This document shows positions 56,895-64,000 of a DNA stretch of 64,000 nt, one piece after another. The notes beneath the pieces are model-generated. The model worked only from the letters and a program-made list of their open reading frames with translations, was not told the DNA's origin and did not search any database. The position numbers were made by a program, and so were the translations under genes. Positions within the stretch are counted from its first letter, which is position 1; each line of letters starts with the position of its first letter. The DNA is taken from assembly GCA_947561715.1 (NCBI GenBank), contig OX387203.1, positions 5,890,001 through 5,954,000 of the forward strand, written 5' to 3'. The DNA comes from Ascidia mentula (Eukaryota; Chordata; Ascidiacea; Phlebobranchia; Ascidiidae).

Positions 56895-59800
56895 AGAAAC
56901 AGCGTACTAAGAGTTTCCGACAGCAAGTCGAAATTTTTCGACGCTCCGTACAGTTCCGGGCGCCAGAAACGCAGAAAAAATCGCATCGACGCAGAACTCA
57001 AATTTATTTCCCAGAGTTTCACGACTAAATCGCCGGATTTCCGACTGGACTTTCCTTATTTAGTAGAACATTCCTCTGAAAGGTCTTTTTCTTCTCATCT
57101 TCCAATTCACGAACACAAACCTCAATTTACCACGTCACACATCACAAATACCCCAAAAGTTCCTGTATACATTTACATGTACACCCCCACAAAACAAAAC
57201 ATCACACCGAGAAATAATTTATATTTGACTTCTTTTCATTCTTCCTTTCGACTTTGACTTGAAAACGCTCGCGAATTGCTTTTACCGTTTTCACCGAGTA
57301 ACGCAACAGACCATCGTGGTCTGTTTCTATTGATTCCCGTACTGTTAAACGCCACTGCCCATAGCAGATAGCCATGTAGTGTCCGAAAAGTTATTTACAA
57401 GGACTGCCGATTTAGTTTTAAACGCCCCTGCCGCAACGTCAAAGCGTATATATTTTAAAAGCGTGACTGCCAGCGTGGATATGCAGATTGTTTTGCATTT
57501 TTACCTTCGCCGTGAAATATGTTCGAGAATTCCAAACCAGGTTTTGCGTTCGCGCGGTCTCTCACCAAATTAATTGATCCTTGTTTCCAAAACCATTCTT
57601 CCGCGTTCTCGCGTCGCCCAATTGTTTTTGGTTGTTGTGAACATTTTGATTTTTGTGTCGTTTCACCGTTGTTTACTGAAAACGCGGCTTGTGTGGTCGT
57701 AGACTGCCCCTCAATGTGTGTTGCACCATCTATGTTCCTGAGACGTCATGTCTTGATCAGCGCAATGCCGCGTTTCATCTTTTCGCGCCGCAGAGAATAC
57801 AAATTCATTTGAGATCCTACATTACATCTCATACTTACGATAGAGCAAGTTAGTGTGAGCTGCATATAGATGGTTTCGTCAGTGCAGGTTAGTGTGACTA
57901 TAGACGATCATACCGGCCAAACAGCAAGGCTATGGTGACTATATTTATCATTTGTTGTGCATCAAACTATCACCGTCAAACGACAAAGGTTGTGACTAAT
58001 CACCGTCAATTGTTGAGCAATAAACTGGGGGAAATCAATGTATAATTAAGTTCAAAAGTTTATGTTATTGACCACGCATCAGACAACCCGTTGCATACAT
58101 GGCAGAGGAAGCTTCTAATATTACAGGAAAGGGGTTTTGCATAACTCGTGTAGTTTCTTTGCCGTGACAAGCTAGCAATCAATATTTTTAAGCACTCAGT
58201 TGCATTTTTTATCAGAACCTTGCAAATAGCAATATTCGTAGAATGCCTGTGTTTTAAACCCACAACGTATTCCTTGAACTGTTTTAACAACGCAAGTAAA
58301 GGTGTTTAACCGTGACTTCATGACACGTGAAAGGAAGATGGTGATGGAGTGTCTGATGAGGTGAAGTAGAAGTTTACAGGAAAGGACGTGTACCGTGATA
58401 TGCCTCAGTCAACGAAAATGCTGACATACAGCAGGGGCATTTGAAACCTCGTCTGGCTTAAGTCATTGTTATAACAACTTACATTAAAACACTAAACCAT
58501 GTTCTGTTTTTACTGAATTTTATGAGAGAATACTACTTTATTGTTTTTTTTTTATCTGGTGTATTGGCGCTTATTGTGGCCATCCATCCGTTTGTCACAC
58601 CTGATAAAGCGAGGAATACTTCACATAACCTCATATTATAAAAGTTTTTTTCAAAAGTCAGTCTCTTTCAATAAGTGCCAATATACAAGAAAAGTTCTTT
58701 TATTGTTAAGAGATCCAGTTTTTGTAATGAAGAAAATCCATAGTGCTGGAGTTATTCCATAATACAAATCATGCAAAATTTTAGTTTTATTGGTTATGCT
58801 CGCTCGGTACTCGCATATCACACAGATTTAATCGTGATTAAGTCCAACCAAATTCGAAATCACGCAGATAATTAAGTTACGAAAAAAACTATAGCAATTC
58901 TGCAGTAACGTCGTTTGTAGCACCTGATAATGCGAAGACGAGCTTGCGAAAGCTGGTGCCATTAAAGTTGTTCTGTAAAAGCGATCAGTCTGTCACAAAA
59001 AGTGCACCAGAAACTGTAGAAGTTATATTTATCATTATAGGGTTTTAGTAACTGTTCCACATACTCTATTATCGTGTTTTTACGGTTCCTTAAACTTGGT
59101 TGTGTGCTGCACGATTACCCTGAGGAAGTCAAGCTGAATAGCAGGCGAAACGTGGGTAATAAAGTGTAGGTTTAGTTGTGCCAGAAGAACAGATTAATTA
59201 AATTACAATAAGCCTGGCATCAACAGCAACATAATTTCTAAAACACGTAAACGTGGTCAATGCTTTCCTTAAAAAAACGCAGACACGTTTCCAGTCACAG
59301 TAATTGATCACATCGCAAATACCAAGAACGGTTAAGGAAAAAATTCACACGGCCCGCGTTCTTACGCGGCATTTCCCCCTTCGATGAACCTAACTCGAAA
59401 AATTGCGTATTTGTCGGTGCGTCGCATCCTGTGTCTGTGTACTATACGATGGATGATCAAAGTTCAAACAAACAGCATCCAGTTGCGTTTGATCCCGACC
59501 TTGTTTGGTGTTTTTCGACAAAATTTTGTGAATTTCTAAGAACTAAGTCATAAATGAGAATGAAAAATGAGATACAAAATGACGTGGACCCTATTAACAC
59601 CACGAGTTTATCGAGCAAGTGTCTGGATTGACGAAACGTGGACACAAATGTAAAAATTGAAGACATGATCCGTTTTTTCGGTAATGAACACAGCTTAGAG
59701 GGCGCTCATTTTTATGACCTTTTTTGTATCTTATGGTCCTAATATTATCAGTGATACAGTTGACATTGCATGTTGTCATCATTGATATGTATATAAAAGT

Positions 59801-62247
59801 TATTTCAGTCAGTGCTTGTTTACAACGTCAACCATGCTTTGACTATGATTAAGAAAAGTTTAATACATGGTTTGGGGAATTTCTAAAATCAAACTTGATG
59901 TCTAAACTCGGCGTCTACACATTAAACGACCAGACGTAATGTGTTATGTAATCTTATTGTATGCAGACAACACATAAAACGATCAGGAAATTTTCTACAG
60001 TTATGTAACCTTTTCCAACAGTGACATTCAAGCCCAAAAATGCCCACACACTAAACGTGACGGACGTGTTGTCTTTTTATATACAACTGTGAGACATGAC
60101 TAAACTTTGACATTTCATCAGTAAAGGAGAAGTAATCGATGACGTAATATGGATGACACCCTTACACTGGTCACATGTCGGTTGTCCCGGCAAGGACCGC
60201 GAACAAACCGGACTTTGGTTGTCCGAATTCCTGGTATTCTCCACGATATTATGATCTAATGGCAAGATTTTTCTGATGATTTCATGTCAAACCACGAGGG
60301 TTTTTGTCAGGTCTCCAAAAACTAATCGGTGCGTTGTAAAGGTGCCCTGTACTCAACTTCCTTGACGCCGTCGCTCCGTTTAATTAAATCACAGGAACAC
60401 CTTAATGGTTTCATACAGGTTTAATGTATTTTTTTTATTTAACCACCTTATCAAAACGTGTCCTGGGTGAGAGCATACACAGGCAGTTTATTTTATGTTA
60501 AATCCATGCCTTTTGTTCACTGGTGTTAAAGCGTCTGTGTTTGACGCGAATTGAGTTTTTTTTACTGTCAACAAAGAATATCCGCTTCACGTTCAAGTTT
60601 TCGCAAAAGTTGTCGTTCCATGAATCGCAGTCAGACGGAGGAAATAAATTACGTTTTCGTCATACTTTTGTGATTTTAACTCCATCTCCCTAGCCGTGAG
60701 TCAGGGCGTGAGTTTTTCCAGAAACAGAGAGAAAAAATGGGCGCATTGAACCCCTTAGACCCTGTACACTCAATGTATTTCGCATCGGCTGTCATAAACC
60801 GGTCCATTCAGTAATATTGCACTGATGCGCTCGAGCTTTTTCTATTACTCACTCTTTGATAAGGAGATGCAAAATGTTGGTCTTTGTTGGTCTTAAGATA
60901 GGAAGCAATGCGATGAAGTGAGGTTTGTTGTCACCACTGGAAAGGAAGTAGCTTCGCATTGAATTTACGTATACAATGTGGCCCGCTGCGGTATCGGAGC
61001 TGGCGGCGTTTCCCATTTAATACAACGAAGCTTAAGGGAGCAGTGCAAGTGTTGTTTATGGTGGAAGCTCACCGTAATATATTTACAAATATTGCGTGAC
61101 GCTTCTTTAACTTAACGACAATTAACCGTCAGCGACTGTCGGGTTATGGGTATTATGCAAATTACGCCTCTTGTACTTAAAGTTGTATTCACGCAGGTTG
61201 TCCCGAAACGTTTTGGACATTAAATGTAAAAGATCTGATCATTCAGGAGAAGTTGATAAAAATGCCCAGAGGCTAACCGTATTCATATACATAGAGTAAC
61301 GACCTGTTCACTGGGGTACATTATATGTAAGTTGCACAGTTGGAGATTTGGTGGCAAAAAAGGTGTGGCTTGGGCTACTTTAAAGTTTTTCTGCTTCAAC
61401 TGACAAGCAGACGTGTCTCTATGCAGTATTAGTTCGATAGATTATTAGATATCCTGGAATTGCAATTTTGATCTACGGCTTTTTTTGACAACGCCTAGGA
61501 AATTTTTGACAGGTGATTGGGATTTCCTTGGCGTCGAATAAACCGGAGCAATAAAAAAAGGCCTTTATTCAATGTTCTAGCTCCCTTTACCGCGAAAAAG
61601 GAACGGCTTGTTTACAATGAAAGCCAAGTTCGGTTGAGGTTTCGCGCTGAAATGCGGTTTTGTAACTTACAAAAGCATCCCAAGATCGATAACATCGCAG
61701 ACGATTTTCACAAAAAGAGAAACGATGGGCAACGGATGTGGTCGCCGATAAGGCGGGTATTTAACTTTAAAATTGGCAACGTGCGAGCTGCGTCGGTTTG
61801 CTTAAAAAACGCCAATATGACGCATCAGAAAAAGGTCGTATGTAGTCTTCAAAGCGTAGGCGGGCAAAACGTTGCTTTGCCCTCAGGGTGACTGGCGCTA
61901 AAATTAAATCGCGATGACGGCCGTTTGCGTGAAAGGGTGTAAGGAAGTTGTGCATCATATGACGGCACACAAATTGCTCGACCTTCGCGATTTGGTAAAA
62001 AGGGCTGGTTCAAAACCAAACGCCCGTCTGGCGGTAATTTATTATGCGATACTGCAAAAGCAAGCAGTGTAAGAGCACGAAGATTTTAGTACGAGAACGT
62101 CAATCGTGAACGCGCGTGCGTATTTTGAAGGAATTCCGTGCGAATTTATGTTGGTAAACAAAGGACTTCCCGTTTCGGAGCAAACGCGTAACACGTGGTT
62201 TTGGTTGCAGAGTTTAAGGAATTGTAGTTGAAGGACAAGCGTTAAAA
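56895..62247. other. Spacer between cyclin B3 and the multicopper oxidase
   Basis: The first few hundred bases are probably cyclin B3 3' UTR. The rest has no supported gene. It holds dispersed repeat pieces near 58905-58980 (TGCGAAAGCTGGTGC with ATTAAAGTT, related in reverse to 62990-63030) and 59110-59187 (a CTGAGGA...GCGAAACG module plus the reversed TTCTGGCACAA end). Open frames at 57379-57812 and 61517-61891 show nothing recognisable. Confidence 0.5.
59110..59187 (-). repeat. Dispersed element end with CGAAACG module
   Basis: On the plus strand, CTGAGGA near 59121 and GGCGAAACG near 59146 are followed by GTAATAAAG and a reversed form of the TTCTGGCACAA word. The 35.4 kb copy, read in reverse, has the same order (GGCAAAACG, then the CAATT word), so the module and the end belong to one element family. 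Confidence 0.5.
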
Positions 62248-63586
62248 ATGTATTTGTGTACTGCTTTAGCGTTGGTTTTGGTGGTCGCTTTTCAGGTTCA
62301 GTTTGCACATGGACAAAACTGCTCGAATACGAACCCATGTCCTTTTAAAGGTAAGATTAATATAAAATTGCACCAAATGTTCGAAAAAATGTGTAAACTG
62401 TACCTATCCGATTTTTCTATGTAAATTTATGCAAATGATTATTAATGTAGCGACATGTTAAACGACTGAAAAATACTTTCACGTGTAGAATATCACGTTT
62501 ATAGCCAATATACTAAAATGCTGTGTAATCCTTAGAAAGAAAAACATATTGTGAATCATCTGGGCTTTAAACACATACTTTTTTATGTTTAGGCAGAACA
62601 GCAAAGCTCTCCTTTCCGAATCAGCACGTTTCGAGCAACGGGGAACTGCAGATAAACCTCACAGTTGACGTCACCAAACTTCAGTTCGAATGGTTCACAT
62701 TCTGGCGAAGAACTTACAATGGCAAATTCCCAGCGCCCACATGGAGGGTTAAACAGGGGGACAGAATCAAACTCCACTTGGTAGGGAGATCAGTTTCACG
62801 CTTTACTCGGCAATGAAGTAGCACTAACTGACTGGTGAAGCGAAATGAGCCCTTGACACAATATCAACAAAAGAATTTGCCAATTGCAAGAATTGCTAAT
62901 ATTATATTTCAATACGCTGTGTCAGTCCCAGGTCTGTAGGTTCCAGTAATTGCTGGTGCACTGTTTTGGACAGACTTATACCGTTTAAAAACTTTATTCG
63001 CACGAGCTTTCGCGAGCAAATGCTGAAAGTTAACATGCTAATTTTGCAATTGGAGATGCCACATTAGCACCTCTCACACTTTTCTTGGTGGAAATAAAAC
63101 TTTCAAACGTTCGCCTAAACACACCTGTTTGTTTAACAACAGAGAAAATGAATCACTCTTTCCACTGCATAGCACACAAAAATACGTGTGCTATATTTTG
63201 ACAGACAAACAACTTGTCTCTTGACCAAAGTTCCGGTAAGATGAACGAGCAGCGTTATCCGAACAAAACTAACATCCATACGCATGGCCTGCACATCAGC
63301 AGCAAGGTAAAAACAAATTCAAGGAGTTGGTAGCAGCTATATCTGCCGTTATAACTTTGAGACCATTTACTTGTGATGGAACTCGATGTTTAAAATACTA
63401 TTTATTTGATTAAATGGCCTCATCACACAACTGGTAAATTTTCCACACTTCCAGGCTCCAGGCGACAACGTGTTCACAAAAGTGCTGCCAGGGCAATCTT
63501 ATGATTACGTTTTCGACATTGATAGCCAAAACCCAGCCGGAACTTACTGGTATCATCCACACGTACACGGTTCAACTTTTCTTCAG
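62248..63586 (+). CDS. Secreted multicopper oxidase (laccase-like), 5' part
   Basis: Copper enzyme that oxidises phenols or metal ions with reduction of oxygen to water; exact substrate unknown. Exons 62248-62350, 62593-62780, 63205-63306 and 63455-63586 join in phase and encode the first 175 aa; the gene continues past the window. Residues 1-22 form a signal peptide (hydrophobic core ALALVLVVAF, cut near AHG). The first cupredoxin domain shows FPAPTWRVKQGDRIKLHL, then NIHTHGLHIS, supplying the first HxH copper ligand pair, and GTYWYHPHVHGSTF, supplying the second. Human-type ferroxidases differ in layout; this resembles the laccase-like oxidases found in invertebrates. Start is the only ATG giving a signal peptide in phase with exon 2. 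Confidence 0.88.
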
Positions 63587-64000
63587 GTATTGGGGTTTAA
63601 AATATGACAAAATTATACCTTAGAGCTGTGCGAACATTCGCAACATTACCTTATTTTCATAAAACGACATTGGGTATCAGCGTCACCAGTGGTGTGAGTT
63701 CTGTTAAAAATAATTTGAACGATATACTTACGCTTTTGTTGTAGATTTATTTGAAACCAAATCCTTTTTCCAACCGTGTAAAAATATCGTGTGGCGTGAT
63801 AGCGACATCTAGTGGTAGATCATTTGTAAACTGGTCACCTCGAGGTGTCAGCATCATTCTTTTTTTAATTTAATAACAATAGCATCAACATTGAGATTCA
63901 AATCAAATTCTAATGAGCTCTTAATTACGGATCAAAGACATAAGGCATTACGTCCAGCCTTTATAACTTTATTTGTGCAAATAAACAGGAGGTTTTTGTC
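63587..64000 (+). other. Intron of the multicopper oxidase gene, cut by window edge
   Basis: Sequence after the donor at 63587 shows no further exon with multicopper oxidase motifs, so the next exon must lie beyond the window. Confidence 0.6.

Overview
The window looks like a piece of an ascidian tunicate genome, most likely Ciona or a close relative. The evidence is an AT-rich background, many short introns, chordate-type proteins (a SHOX-class homeodomain, cyclin B3, RSRC1, SLC17 transporters) and a 15-of-16 match, from memory, to the Ciona spliced leader. The genus is an inference. All gene models below were built by hand: each listed exon joins the next in frame across GT..AG introns, unless a problem is stated.

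Layout. 1-10.6 kb has no gene I can support. It holds two large inverted repeat arms, a five-copy satellite, a cluster of tRNA-derived SINEs, a perfect hairpin and a hammerhead-like repeat. 10.6-21.1 kb holds two tandem, same-strand SLC17 (sialin/phosphate-type) transporter genes of 12 exons each, with an apparent recent gene-conversion tract near the 3' end. 22.3-25.0 kb (minus) encodes a Thr/Ser-rich, single-pass membrane protein with a polyproline-repeat tail. 27.2-30.0 kb (minus) is a SHOX homeobox gene with an added eh1-type repressor motif. 33.1-38.4 kb (plus) is a complete RSRC1-type splicing factor gene. 38.8-40.1 kb (minus) is an unrecognised coiled-coil gene. It diverges across about 230 bp from a small plus-strand ORF and from a large unrecognised gene (40.7-48.2 kb) whose 5' half is a tandem array of amplified symmetric exons. 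54.4-56.9 kb is cyclin B3 with a recognisable G2/M-type promoter. 62.2-63.6 kb is the 5' part of a secreted multicopper oxidase that runs off the window.

The genes do not form one pathway. The points most worth a second look are the exon-triplet array, the hammerhead-ribozyme-like modules spread through introns and spacers, the conversion tract in the SLC17 pair, and the eh1 motif in the SHOX protein. No CRISPR array, rRNA or convincing functional tRNA gene was seen.
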